Origin: Streptomyces subrutilus
GTDB taxonomy: Bacteria; Actinomycetota; Actinomycetes; Streptomycetales; Streptomycetaceae
Direction: 5' to 3'
Length of the DNA stretch: 64,000 bases
Assembly: GCF_008704535.1 (NCBI RefSeq)
Contig: NZ_CP023701.1
Span: forward strand, 6,366,001-6,430,000
Shown here: positions 8,440 through 16,234 of the stretch, in pieces
How positions within the stretch are numbered: the stretch's first letter is position 1
How the letters are laid out: the number at the start of each line of letters is the position of its first letter
Translations under genes and position numbers: made by a program
The notes under the pieces: generated by a model
What the model saw: the letters and a program-made list of their open reading frames with translations, nothing else
Told to the model about the DNA's origin: nothing
Database searches by the model: none

Positions 8440-9522
8440 TTAGAGATCGGGTGAGCGGGGGGCGCGGGGGAGCGCGGGGGCGTCGGCGAAGGACGGATCG
8501 GGGATCGAGCGGCGCAGCTCCGGAGCGATCTGCGCCTGGAAGAGCTCCAGGGAGGCGCGGTGCTCCGCGTCGGTCAGTCCGCCGGGCTCGGCCTGCAGGT
8601 GCAGGACGGTGTGGCCGAACTCCTCGTGGTAGCGGTGCACCTTCTCGATCACCTGCTGCGGGCTGCCGATCAGTGCCGAACTGCGCTCGACGAAGTCCTC
8701 CAGCGTCGCGAAGACGGGGGCGACGCCCTGGAGCCGGTGCGCGGCGAGATAGCGCTCGAACGCCGGCCGGTAGGCGGCCACGGCCCGCTGCGAGCTGGGC
8801 GCGGTGTGGAAGCCGGCGGTGCCCGCTCCCACGACCGCGTGCGCCGGGTCGTGCCCGTACGCCTCCCAGCGCTCCCGGTAGTGCCGGATCAGCTCCGCGT
8901 ACGAGCCGATCGGATGCGTGACGTTCGCCGAGAACAGCGGGTCGCCGTAGCGCGCCGCCAGGTCGACGGACTCCCTGCTCGTCGCGCTGCCGTGCCAGAC
9001 CCGCAGGGTCCGCTGGTAGGGCCGGGGCAGCACCTCGGCGGCGGTGAGCGCGGGCCGGAAGCGGGGCCGTGCGGTCACCTTGTCCTCGCGCCAGATCTTG
9101 CGGAACAGCTCGTAGCCCTCGGCGTTGCGCTCCCACTGGTCCTCGGGCGTCACGTCGAACAGCTCGCGCTGCGCCGAGCCGTTCCCCTTGCCGATCATCA
9201 GCTCCAGCCGGCCGTCGCTGAGGTGGTCGAGCGTCGCGTAGTCCTCGTACGCCCGTACCGGGTCCAGCAGGCTCAGCGTGGTGACCGCGGTGTACAGCCG
9301 GATGCGGTGGGTCAGCGCCGCGACGTGGGCCAGGACCACCGGCGGCGAGGAGGACAGGAACGGGCGCTCGTGGCGCTCGCCCACCCCGAAGCCGTCGAAG
9401 CCGAGCTCCTCCGCCAGCAGCGCGGAGGAGACGACCTGCCGGAACCGCTCGCGGGTCGGCGTCGGGACGCCGGTCAGCGGGTCGGACGAGTCCGTGATGA
9501 GGGTGATCGCGAGGAACTTCAC
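8440..9522 (-). CDS. LLM class flavin-dependent oxidoreductase
   Basis: A 360-residue luciferase-like monooxygenase. It starts with strand KFLAITLITDSSDP and has the motifs LGFDGFGVGERHERPFLSSS, RIRLYTAVTTLSLLDPVR and LDHLSDGRLELMIGKG that line the flavin pocket of this family. The GTG at 9522 gives a GTGA overlap with the upstream NtaA-type gene and is clearly the coupled start. It lacks the long insertion of the NtaA subgroup. The substrate is unknown, but the operon points to a thioether, sulfonate or S-modified amino acid. Confidence 0.87.
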   Translation of the reverse strand: MKFLAITLITDSSDPLTGVPTPTRERFRQVVSSALLAEELGFDGFGVGERHERPFLSSSPPVVLAHVAALTHRIRLYTAVTTLSLLDPVRAYEDYATLDHLSDGRLELMIGKGNGSAQRELFDVTPEDQWERNAEGYELFRKIWREDKVTARPRFRPALTAAEVLPRPYQRTLRVWHGSATSRESVDLAARYGDPLFSANVTHPIGSYAELIRHYRERWEAYGHDPAHAVVGAGTAGFHTAPSSQRAVAAYRPAFERYLAAHRLQGVAPVFATLEDFVERSSALIGSPQQVIEKVHRYHEEFGHTVLHLQAEPGGLTDAEHRASLELFQAQIAPELRRSIPDPSFADAPALPRAPRSPDL

Positions 9523-10904
9523 GAGGCCGCGACCTGTCGTCCGGTCGGCGGTGCGGCCTCCGGCACGGCGATCCCGAGGTGGTCGCGCAGGGTGCTGCCC
9601 TCGTACTCGGAGCGGAAGACGCCGCGTTCCTGGAGCAGCGGGACGACCGTGTCGGCGAAGACGTCCAGGCCGCCGGGGGTGATGTGGGGGACGAGGATGA
9701 AGCCGTCGGCCGCGTCCGCCTGCACCAGGGAGTCGATGGACCGCGCGACCGTGTCGGCGGTGCCGACGAACGTCTGGCGGGAGGTGGTCGCGATGACCAG
9801 CTCGCGGATCGACAGGCCCTTGGCCTCGGCGAGCTCGCGCCACTGCCGGGCGGTGGCGAGCGGGTCGTTGAACTGCCGCACGCTCGCCCTCCCCAGCGCG
9901 ATCGTGTTCTCCCCGACCTCGGGGTCCACGTCGGGCAGCGGGCCGTCCGGGTCGTAGCCGGACAGGTCCCGGTTCCAGACGTGTTCGAGGTACTTGATCG
10001 CCGTCTGCCCGCTGACCTGGAGGCGGCGCACCTCGTGCGCGGTCTCGTGGGCCTCGGCGTCGGTGTCGCCGAGCACGAAGGTGGCGGCGGGGAGGATCTT
10101 CAGCTGGTCGTGGGTGCGGCCGTACGCGGCCAGCCGGCCCTTGACGTCGGCGTAGAACGTGCGCCCCTCGTCGAGCGTCGCGTGCCGGCCGAAGATCGCG
10201 TCGGCGCCGGAGGCGGCGAACTCCCGGCCCTCGTCGGAGTCGCCCGCCTGGAAGACCACGGGCCGGCCCTGCGGGCTGCGGGGCACGTTGAACCGGCCCT
10301 CGATGTCGAAGTGCTGCCCCCGGTGGGCGAAGGCCCCGGCGCGCGCGTCGCGGAGGAACGCGCCCGATCCGGCGTCCGCGGCCAGCTCGGTGCCGTCCCA
10401 GGAGTCGAACAGCTCGATGGCCGTGGACAGGAACTCGCGGGCCCGGGAGTAGCGCTCCTCGCGCGGCAGGAACCCGCCGCGCCGGAAGTTCTCGCCGGTG
10501 AAGGCGTCCCAGGAGGTGACGACGTTCCAGGCGGCGCGGCCCTCGGAGAGGTGGTCGAGGGAGGCGAACTGGCGGGCCACCTCGTAGGGCTCGTTGAAGG
10601 TCGAGTTGATGGTGCCCGTCAGGCCGAGCCGTTCGGTGACGCCGGCCAGGGCGGCGAGGACGGTGAAGGTGTCCGGCCGTCCCACGACGTCCAGGTCGTA
10701 TATCCGTCCGCCCTGTTCGCGCAGCCGCAGCCCCTCGGCGAGGAAGAGGAAGTCGAACTTGGCGCGCTCGGCGGTCCGCGCGAAGTGGACGAACGAGTCG
10801 AAGTCGATGTGGCTGCCGGCCGCCGGGTCGCTCCAGACGGTGGTGTTGTTGACGCCCGGGAAGTGGGCCGCGAGATGGATCTGCTTGAGCGGCTTGGTGC
10901 TCAT
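9519..10904 (-). CDS. NtaA/DmoA-family FMN-dependent monooxygenase
   Basis: A 461-residue enzyme of the NtaA/SnaA/SoxA (DszA) group, the long subfamily of luciferase-like monooxygenases that use reduced FMN from a partner reductase. Diagnostic segments are KQIHLAAHFPGVNNTTVW, FDFLFLAEGLRLREQGG, TGTINSTFNEPYEVARQFAS and AAWNVVTSWDAFTGENF. Relatives attack dibenzothiophene sulfone, dimethyl sulfide, nitrilotriacetate, and (as YtnJ/YxeK in Bacillus) N-acetylated S-alkyl cysteines. A strong GGAAGGA site precedes the ATG. It lies 25 nt after one LLM gene and overlaps the next by 4 nt. Confidence 0.9.
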   Translation of the reverse strand: MSTKPLKQIHLAAHFPGVNNTTVWSDPAAGSHIDFDSFVHFARTAERAKFDFLFLAEGLRLREQGGRIYDLDVVGRPDTFTVLAALAGVTERLGLTGTINSTFNEPYEVARQFASLDHLSEGRAAWNVVTSWDAFTGENFRRGGFLPREERYSRAREFLSTAIELFDSWDGTELAADAGSGAFLRDARAGAFAHRGQHFDIEGRFNVPRSPQGRPVVFQAGDSDEGREFAASGADAIFGRHATLDEGRTFYADVKGRLAAYGRTHDQLKILPAATFVLGDTDAEAHETAHEVRRLQVSGQTAIKYLEHVWNRDLSGYDPDGPLPDVDPEVGENTIALGRASVRQFNDPLATARQWRELAEAKGLSIRELVIATTSRQTFVGTADTVARSIDSLVQADAADGFILVPHITPGGLDVFADTVVPLLQERGVFRSEYEGSTLRDHLGIAVPEAAPPTGRQVAAS

Positions 10905-10929
10905 GGTTCGTCCTTCCGGATCGTCCGGG

Positions 10930-12153
10930 TCAGGCGGCGGGGCCGGCGGTGGCCGTGAGGGTGGTCCGCGCCGCGTAGCGGCTGGCCGGGCGCTCCAGCC
11001 CGAGCAGTCCGCGCAGGGTGTCCGCCTCGTAGGCGCGGCGGAAGGCGCCGCGGCGCTGGAGCTCGGGCACCAGCTTCCGGGTGAGGGCCGGCAGGTCGTG
11101 GGCGGTGGCGCCCGGCCGCAGCCGGAAGCCCGTCAGGCCCGCCGCCCGGCGCTCCAGCAGCAGGTCGGCCAGGCCGGCCGGGGTGCCGGTGAAGACCTCG
11201 GTGTCGTCCTCGAACGGGGCGCCGGCCAGCGCGTCGAGCCGCTCGCGGCGGGCCGCGGCCGCCTCGGCGTCGTCGTCCAGGAACACCGTGAGCTCGCCGA
11301 AGAGGTGCAGCGGCCGGTCTCCGAGCCCGGCCGACTCGCGCGCCTCCCGGACCGCCGCCACGGCCGTGCGCGCGGCGTCGGGGGAGCGGGCGGCCAGGTA
11401 CCCGACGTCCGCGGAGCGGGCGATGAGCCGGTACGAGGCCCCGCCGTCGCCGAGGGCGGTGACCACGGGCTGCCCCTGCGGCGGGCGCGGGGTGATGGAC
11501 GGGCCGCGCACGCTGAAATGGGGTCCCTCGAAGTCGATGTAGTGCAGTTTCTCCCGGTCGACGAACCGGCCGGTGGCCACGTCGCGGATCTCCGCGTCGT
11601 CCTCCCAGCTGTCCCACAGCCGCCGGACGGCCTCGACGTGGTCGGCGGCCTCCTCGTACAGCTCCGCCTCCGGCAGCGGGCCGGTGCGGCGGCCGAAGTG
11701 CCGTGCCTCGTCGGCGCGTCCGGAGACCTGGACGCGCAGGCCGGCGCGGCCGCGGCTGACGTGGTCGAGGGTGGCGACGGCCTTGGAGATGTGGAACGGC
11801 TCGGTGTGGGTGGCCGTCACGCTCGGGACCAGCCCGATGTGCCGGGTCAGCGGAGCGACGCGGGCCGCGGTCAGTACGGCGTCCAGCCGGCCGCGGACCC
11901 GGTCGGTCCGCTCGTCGGGCCCGTCCGGTGCGGAGGACTGGAGGGCGAGCGCGTCCTCGAAGGTGACGAAGTCGAACAGCCCCGCCTCCGCCTCGGTGAC
12001 GGCGTCGGCCCAGTAGCGGGCGGTGAACAGGGCCTGCGGCCGGGTCCCGGGCTCGCGCCAGGCGGCGGGGTGCCGGCCGGCGCCGTCGAGGGCCACGGCC
12101 AGGTGCAGCGGTGCGGAGGAGGAGGGAGTGGAGGATGACGGGGGAACGGACAC
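10930..12153 (-). CDS. LLM class flavin-dependent oxidoreductase (short NtaA-like)
   Basis: A 407-residue luciferase-like protein, first of four LLM genes. Blocks such as LHLAVALDGAGRHPAAWR, EAGLFDFVTFEDALAL and KAVATLDHVSRGRAGLRVQV match the NtaA-like subgroup. The GTG at 12153 is preferred: an in-frame ATG at 12231 would add 26 codons whose third positions are far less GC-rich than in the rest of the gene. That ATG lies only a few bases after the predicted transcription start, so it cannot be fully excluded. The 25-nt gap to the next gene suggests one transcript for all four monooxygenases. Confidence 0.85.
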   Translation of the reverse strand: MSVPPSSSTPSSSAPLHLAVALDGAGRHPAAWREPGTRPQALFTARYWADAVTEAEAGLFDFVTFEDALALQSSAPDGPDERTDRVRGRLDAVLTAARVAPLTRHIGLVPSVTATHTEPFHISKAVATLDHVSRGRAGLRVQVSGRADEARHFGRRTGPLPEAELYEEAADHVEAVRRLWDSWEDDAEIRDVATGRFVDREKLHYIDFEGPHFSVRGPSITPRPPQGQPVVTALGDGGASYRLIARSADVGYLAARSPDAARTAVAAVREARESAGLGDRPLHLFGELTVFLDDDAEAAAARRERLDALAGAPFEDDTEVFTGTPAGLADLLLERRAAGLTGFRLRPGATAHDLPALTRKLVPELQRRGAFRRAYEADTLRGLLGLERPASRYAARTTLTATAGPAA

Positions 12154-12242
12154 GTCGGAATACGCCTTTCCTGATCGGCGTGCGGAAGATGAGCCGGTGC
12201 GGGGTCGCGAATTCGTCGTCCCGTCAGGCATTTCTCTCGAAA

Positions 12243-12271
12243 ACGCTACGCCCGCCCCCCGCGCCGGACAA
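12243..12271 (-). promoter_or_regulatory. Candidate promoter of the four-monooxygenase operon
   Basis: Reading the minus strand, TTGTCC (12266-12271), a 17-nt spacer and TAGCGT (12243-12248) form a good housekeeping-type promoter. The predicted start near 12236 leaves an 83-nt leader before the GTG at 12153. The monooxygenases may therefore be transcribed separately from the upstream transporter genes. Confidence 0.5.
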
Positions 12272-12282
12272 TGACCGCAGTA

Positions 12283-13022
12283 TTAAGAGAACTTGGCAAT
12301 GGTGTTGCCGGGCCCGCCCGGCGCCCGCAGACCCAGGAAGAAGGGGCGGCGCCGGACGGTGAAGCCGATCGACTCGTAGAGCCGGACCGCGCCGGTGTTG
12401 TGCGCGGCGGTGTGCAGGAACGGCACCTCGCCCCGGTCCCTGATGCCCGCGGCCACGGCGCGCACCAGCCGCGTCGCCAGCCCCTCGCCCCGGTGCTCGG
12501 GGTGGGTGCAGACGGCGCTGATCTCCGTCCAGCCCGGCGGCCGCAGCCGCTCCCCGGCCATCGCCACCAGCCGGCCCTGCCGGCGGATGCCGAGGTACGA
12601 CCCAGCTCGACGGTGCGGGGCAGGAACGGCCCCGGCTTCGTGAGGCCGACCAGGTCGAGCATCTCGGGCACGTCGCGCGCCCCCAGCCGGACCGCCTCCG
12701 GGTCGTGCTCGGCCCGCAGTGCGGTGTCGACCAGCTGGACGCCAGCGATCGAGGCGACCGTCTCCCACCCCTCGGGCGGCGCCGGCACCCCGGCCAGGGA
12801 CACCGCCCCGCCCGCGCCCACCAGGGAGTGCAGTGCCGCCCACGACCGGGGGTCCGCCGGGTCGGCGAGGGCGTAGAACGGCGCCACGTCCGGGAGGTAG
12901 CGGGCGGCGGGGCCGTCCGCGTGCTCGGCGAACACCGCGTGCGGGCCGTTCAGCGAGGCCCAGGCGGGGTTGTCGAGGACGTGGGGGGACACCGGGACCC
13001 GGGTGTCGGCGGTCGTGGGCAC
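12283..13022 (-). pseudogene. GNAT acetyltransferase, split by a one-base frameshift
   Basis: The first two thirds (from the GTG at 13022, with an AAGGAG site) read in one frame up to PFLPRTVELG. The rest (YLGIRRQGRLVAMAGERL, then the acetyl-CoA site with HPEHRGEGLATRLV, then GAVRLYESIGF) reads in another frame and ends at 12283. Joined, they give a normal GNAT enzyme of about 245 residues. The break falls at a CCC run (plus strand, 12601-12603); one more C would restore the frame. It is therefore either a recent inactivation or a homopolymer sequencing error. It sits between the amino-acid ABC importer and the monooxygenases, where an N-acetyltransferase for S-modified cysteines would be expected. 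Confidence 0.75.
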
Positions 13023-13092
13023 GGCTCTCCTTCGTGACGCGGCCGGGGCGGGCCCGGGATGGGTGACCGGGGGCGGGCGGCGGCCCCGCGGG

Positions 13093-14112
13093 TCAGGAGT
13101 TGGTCGCGGGCAGGCCCGGAGGGTTGACCTCGGAGGTGGTGACGGCCTCGTTCGACAGGTTCCACGCGGTCAGCAGCTGGCCGTACTGGCCGTTCTGGAC
13201 CAGGTGGTTGATGGCCTCGGCGATCGGCTTCGCCAGTCCGCTGTCCTTCTTCGCGGTGGCGCCGATCAGCCCCTGGAGGGTCTCGCCGGCGCCGGAGTAC
13301 GCACCCGCGTTGCGGGTCGGGGCGGTCCCGCTCGCCGTCTGGGTGATGTGGTACGAGAGCGAGGGGTTGGGCCCGAAGTACAGGTCGATCTTCTTGCCGG
13401 CCAGCGCCAGGTTGATGCTGGTGTTGTCCGGGAAGTACTTGACGGTCAGGTCCTTGCCCTCCGACTGCAGCTTCTTCTGCCACGCCAGGAGGATCCGCTC
13501 CTGGTTGGTGCCCGAGCCGACCGCGACGGTCTTGCCCGCGAGGTTGCGGTAGTCGCCGCCGAAGTTCCAGGGGTTGTCCTTGAGGGCCTCGAAGGCGAGG
13601 TTGTCCTGCCGGTAGGACGCGAAGTCGTACTTCTTCTTGCGCTCCTCGGTCACCGTGACGTTGGTGAAGGCCACGTCGACCTTGCCGCTGTCGATGCCGA
13701 CGAAGAGGTTCTCCCAGGTGGAGTTCTTGATCACGGGCTTGAGCCCCAGGGTCGCGGCGACCAGCCGGGCGAGGTCGGGCTCGGATCCGGTGAAGGTCTT
13801 CTGGTCGGAGCCGACGAACGTCAGGGGCGGGTAGCCGGACGGCAGCGCGCCCACGCCGATGACCAGCTCGCCGCGGGAGCGGACGGCCTCGGGCAGTTGG
13901 GCGCGCAGGGCCTCGACGACCGGGACCTTCAGCTCGGCCTGCTGGGCGGCGCCGTTGGAGACGGCGCCGATGGTGACCTTGTCCGAGGTGGAGGAGGCGG
14001 TGGCCTTCGCGTCCCCGCCGCAGGCGGTGAGGGCGGAGGCGAGGGCCACGGTGGCCGTCGCGGCGCCGAGGCCGCGGACGAGTCTGGTGCGCAGGGAGGA
14101 CTGGCGGTGCAT
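13093..14112 (-). CDS. Family 3 amino-acid-type ABC substrate-binding lipoprotein
   Basis: A 339-residue extracytoplasmic binding protein. A signal peptide ends in the lipobox ALTAC, with Cys31 as lipid anchor. The mature part matches SBP_bac_3: GELVIGVGALPSGYPPLTFV, TGSEPDLARLVAATLGLKP, DSGKVDVAFTNVTVTEER, then KTVAVGSGTNQERIL. It should capture a polar amino acid or derivative (the family includes cystine, His and Glu/Gln binders) for the permease and ATPase encoded just upstream. An AAAGGAA ribosome site precedes the ATG. The 70-nt gap to the GNAT gene suggests one transcript. Confidence 0.9.
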   Translation of the reverse strand: MHRQSSLRTRLVRGLGAATATVALASALTACGGDAKATASSTSDKVTIGAVSNGAAQQAELKVPVVEALRAQLPEAVRSRGELVIGVGALPSGYPPLTFVGSDQKTFTGSEPDLARLVAATLGLKPVIKNSTWENLFVGIDSGKVDVAFTNVTVTEERKKKYDFASYRQDNLAFEALKDNPWNFGGDYRNLAGKTVAVGSGTNQERILLAWQKKLQSEGKDLTVKYFPDNTSINLALAGKKIDLYFGPNPSLSYHITQTASGTAPTRNAGAYSGAGETLQGLIGATAKKDSGLAKPIAEAINHLVQNGQYGQLLTAWNLSNEAVTTSEVNPPGLPATNS

Positions 14113-14238
14113 GGCGTTCCTTTTCGGGTGGGTGCGAAGGGTGCTGTGGGCCGGGGCGGCGCGGAGCCGCGCACGGCGGGGGGACGGGTGGACGCCCGGC
14201 GGTGTGCCGGTCGGGGCGCAGGGGCCCCGCGGGACGGC

Positions 14239-15057
14239 TCAGAGGACCTTGCTGAGGAACTCCCGGGTCCGGGCGTGCTCGGGGTGGTCCAGGACCCGGG
14301 CGGGCGGGCCCTGTTCGACGACGCGCCCCTCGTGCAGGAACACGACCTGGTCGGCGACCTCGCGGGCGAAGCCGATCTCGTGGGTGACGATGACGAGGGT
14401 GGTGCCGCCGGTGGCCAGGTCCTTGATCACGGAGAGCACCTCGCCGACGAGCTCGGGGTCGAGGGCGGAGGTGGGCTCGTCGAAGAGGATGACCCCGGGC
14501 CGCAGTGCGAGGGCGCGGGCGATGGCCACCCGCTGCTGCTGCCCGCCGGACAGCTGGCGCGGGTAGGCGCCGGTCCGCTCGCCCAGCCCGACCCGTTCGA
14601 GCAGCTCGCGGGAGAGGGCCTCGGCCTCGGGCCGCGGCAGCCGGCCGGTGGCGACGGGGGCCGCGGCGACGTTGTCCAGCACGGTCAGGTGCGGGAAGAG
14701 GTTGAAGTTCTGGAAGACGAAGCCGATCCGGCTGCGCTGGGCGAGGATCGCCCGCTCGCCCAGCTCCTTCAGCCGGTCCCCGTGGCGCTGCACGCCGATC
14801 AGTTCGCCGCCGACGCTGACGTACCCGGCCTCCGGCTTCTCCAGGTGGTTGAGGACCCGCAGCAGCGTGGACTTGCCCGAGCCGGACCGGCCCAGGATCA
14901 CGGTCACGGTGCCCGGTTCGACGGTCAGGCTGACCCCGTCCAGGACCCGGTGGCCGCCGTACCACTTGTGCACGTCGTGCACCTCGATCGCGGCCGGCCG
15001 CGCGGTGGCCGGGGCGGTGTCGGAGCCGGGCTCGACGGGGGTGGTGGTCGGGCTCAT
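14239..15057 (-). CDS. Amino-acid ABC transporter ATP-binding protein
   Basis: A 272-residue ATPase of the polar amino acid family (GlnQ/TcyC-like). Walker A is GRSGSGKSTLLR, the signature LSGGQQQRVAIARAL, and Walker B GVILFDEPTSALDPELVGE, with the switch His in VTHEIGFA. The ATG at 15057 overlaps the permease stop as ATGA; an apparent longer frame upstream is a shadow of the permease gene. The N-terminal 20 residues are a Pro/Thr/Ala-rich leader before IEVHDVHKWYGG. Confidence 0.92.
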   Translation of the reverse strand: MSPTTTPVEPGSDTAPATARPAAIEVHDVHKWYGGHRVLDGVSLTVEPGTVTVILGRSGSGKSTLLRVLNHLEKPEAGYVSVGGELIGVQRHGDRLKELGERAILAQRSRIGFVFQNFNLFPHLTVLDNVAAAPVATGRLPRPEAEALSRELLERVGLGERTGAYPRQLSGGQQQRVAIARALALRPGVILFDEPTSALDPELVGEVLSVIKDLATGGTTLVIVTHEIGFAREVADQVVFLHEGRVVEQGPPARVLDHPEHARTREFLSKVL

Positions 15058-16025
15058 CGGGCCGTCTCCTTCCGGGCGCGGGCCCGCAGGTCGCGCAGGC
15101 CCGCACGGGCCCGCTGCACGGGGGTCGGCGGCAGGGTGCGCAGGGCGCCGCGGGCGTAGTACCGCTCGACGTAGTACTGCACGACCGAGACGACGCTGGT
15201 GAGGATCACGTACCAGACGGTGGCCACGAGCAGCAGCGGCACCACGTCGCCCGGGTAGGTGCTGGCCATGCTCTGGACCGAGCCGAACAGGTCGAGCAGG
15301 GAGACGTAGAAGACCAGCGAGGTGGCCTTGAGCAGGCCGATCAGCTGGTTCACGTACGAGGGGACGATCGAGCGCAGGGCCTGGGGGAAGACGATCCGGG
15401 CGAACTGGTAGCGCCGCGGCAGGCCCAGCGCGGCGGCCGCCTCGTGCTGGCCCTGGTCCACGGAGAGCACGCCGGCCCGGACGATCTCGGCCGCGTAGGC
15501 CGCCTCGGCCAGGCTCAGGCCGACCACCGCGACGACGATGTCGGTGGCGAGCCGCGACTCGTCGAAGGTGAAGAAGGCGGGCCCGAACGGGACCCCGATG
15601 CTCAGCGTGGGGTAGAGCGCGCTGAGGTTGTACAGGAAGAGCAGGACGACGATCAGCGGCACGGAGCGGAACAGCCAGACGTACGTCCAGCTCACCGACC
15701 GCAGCACCGGATTGCCGGAGAGCCGGCCCAGGGCGAGCAGGACACCGCCGGCCAGCCCCAGGGCCGCGCTGTACGCGGCCACCTGGAGGGTGATGAGCAG
15801 CCCCTCCAGGATCACCGGCCGCACGAACCAGTAGGCGAAGCGGTCCCATTGGTAGAACGGGTTGGTCAGCAGACCGTTCGCGGCCTGGGAGACCAGCACG
15901 AGGACGATCGCGGCGGCCGTCCACCGTCCCGGCCGGCGCAGCGGGAGGACCCGCTGCGCCGGTCCGGGCGGTCCGGAGGAACCGGAAGGGCCGGTAGGCG
16001 CGGAGAGGAGCAGGGAATCGGTCAC
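15054..16025 (-). CDS. Amino-acid ABC transporter permease (HEQRo type)
   Basis: A 323-residue permease of the His/Glu/Gln/Arg/opine family, with hydrophobic helices and the family core FRSVPLIVVLLFLYNLS, then AEAAYAAEIVRAGVLSVDQG and QHEAAAALGLPRRYQFARIV (the EAA loop). The Pro-rich N terminus precedes the first helix. The GTG at 16025 has GGAG five bases upstream, whereas the in-frame GTG at 16031 sits on top of that site, so I prefer 16025. It is the first gene of the importer operon, and a short cysteine-containing reading frame ends exactly at this start. Confidence 0.88.
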   Translation of the reverse strand: MTDSLLLSAPTGPSGSSGPPGPAQRVLPLRRPGRWTAAAIVLVLVSQAANGLLTNPFYQWDRFAYWFVRPVILEGLLITLQVAAYSAALGLAGGVLLALGRLSGNPVLRSVSWTYVWLFRSVPLIVVLLFLYNLSALYPTLSIGVPFGPAFFTFDESRLATDIVVAVVGLSLAEAAYAAEIVRAGVLSVDQGQHEAAAALGLPRRYQFARIVFPQALRSIVPSYVNQLIGLLKATSLVFYVSLLDLFGSVQSMASTYPGDVVPLLLVATVWYVILTSVVSVVQYYVERYYARGALRTLPPTPVQRARAGLRDLRARARKETAR

Positions 16026-16075
16026 GGACACTCCAGCAGCTTCGACAAAGCGCAGAATCGAAAAGCAGCCGTCAT
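16022..16075 (-). other. Possible cysteine-containing leader peptide ORF
   Basis: Seventeen codons, read as MTAAFRFCALSKLLECP, end in a TGA that overlaps the permease GTG (GTGA). Two of the codons are Cys. The ORF lies wholly inside the roughly 85-nt leader set by the promoter just upstream. Actinomycete sulfur genes are known to be preceded by Cys-rich attenuator peptides. Against this reading, no ribosome site precedes the ATG, so it may be chance. Confidence 0.3.
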
Positions 16076-16115
16076 GCCGGACAGGAGAGGCCGCTGATGT
16101 CGTTATCTGCGGCGT

Positions 16116-16145
16116 AAGCTAGGCAGCCCGGAGAAGGGGTGTCAA
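16116..16145 (-). promoter_or_regulatory. Promoter of the amino-acid importer operon
   Basis: On the minus strand, TTGACA (16140-16145), an 18-nt spacer and TAGCTT (16116-16121) give one of the best promoter matches in the window. Transcription would start near 16109, leaving an 85-nt leader before the permease start. The remainder of the gap between this promoter and the gene ending at 16235 shows no further feature. Confidence 0.65.
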
Positions 16146-16234
16146 CGGTCTGGATATCGCCGGGCGCAGAAGCCCGCATCCTTTTCATCCGCCGTACACA
16201 TAACGCCCTCCGATGAAATAAATCGAGCCATCCG

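Noticed and set aside
12154..12231. N-terminal extension of the first LLM monooxygenase from an upstream ATG
   Set aside because: Third codon positions in this stretch are far from the genome norm, and the predicted promoter lies immediately upstream, so it reads as leader RNA.
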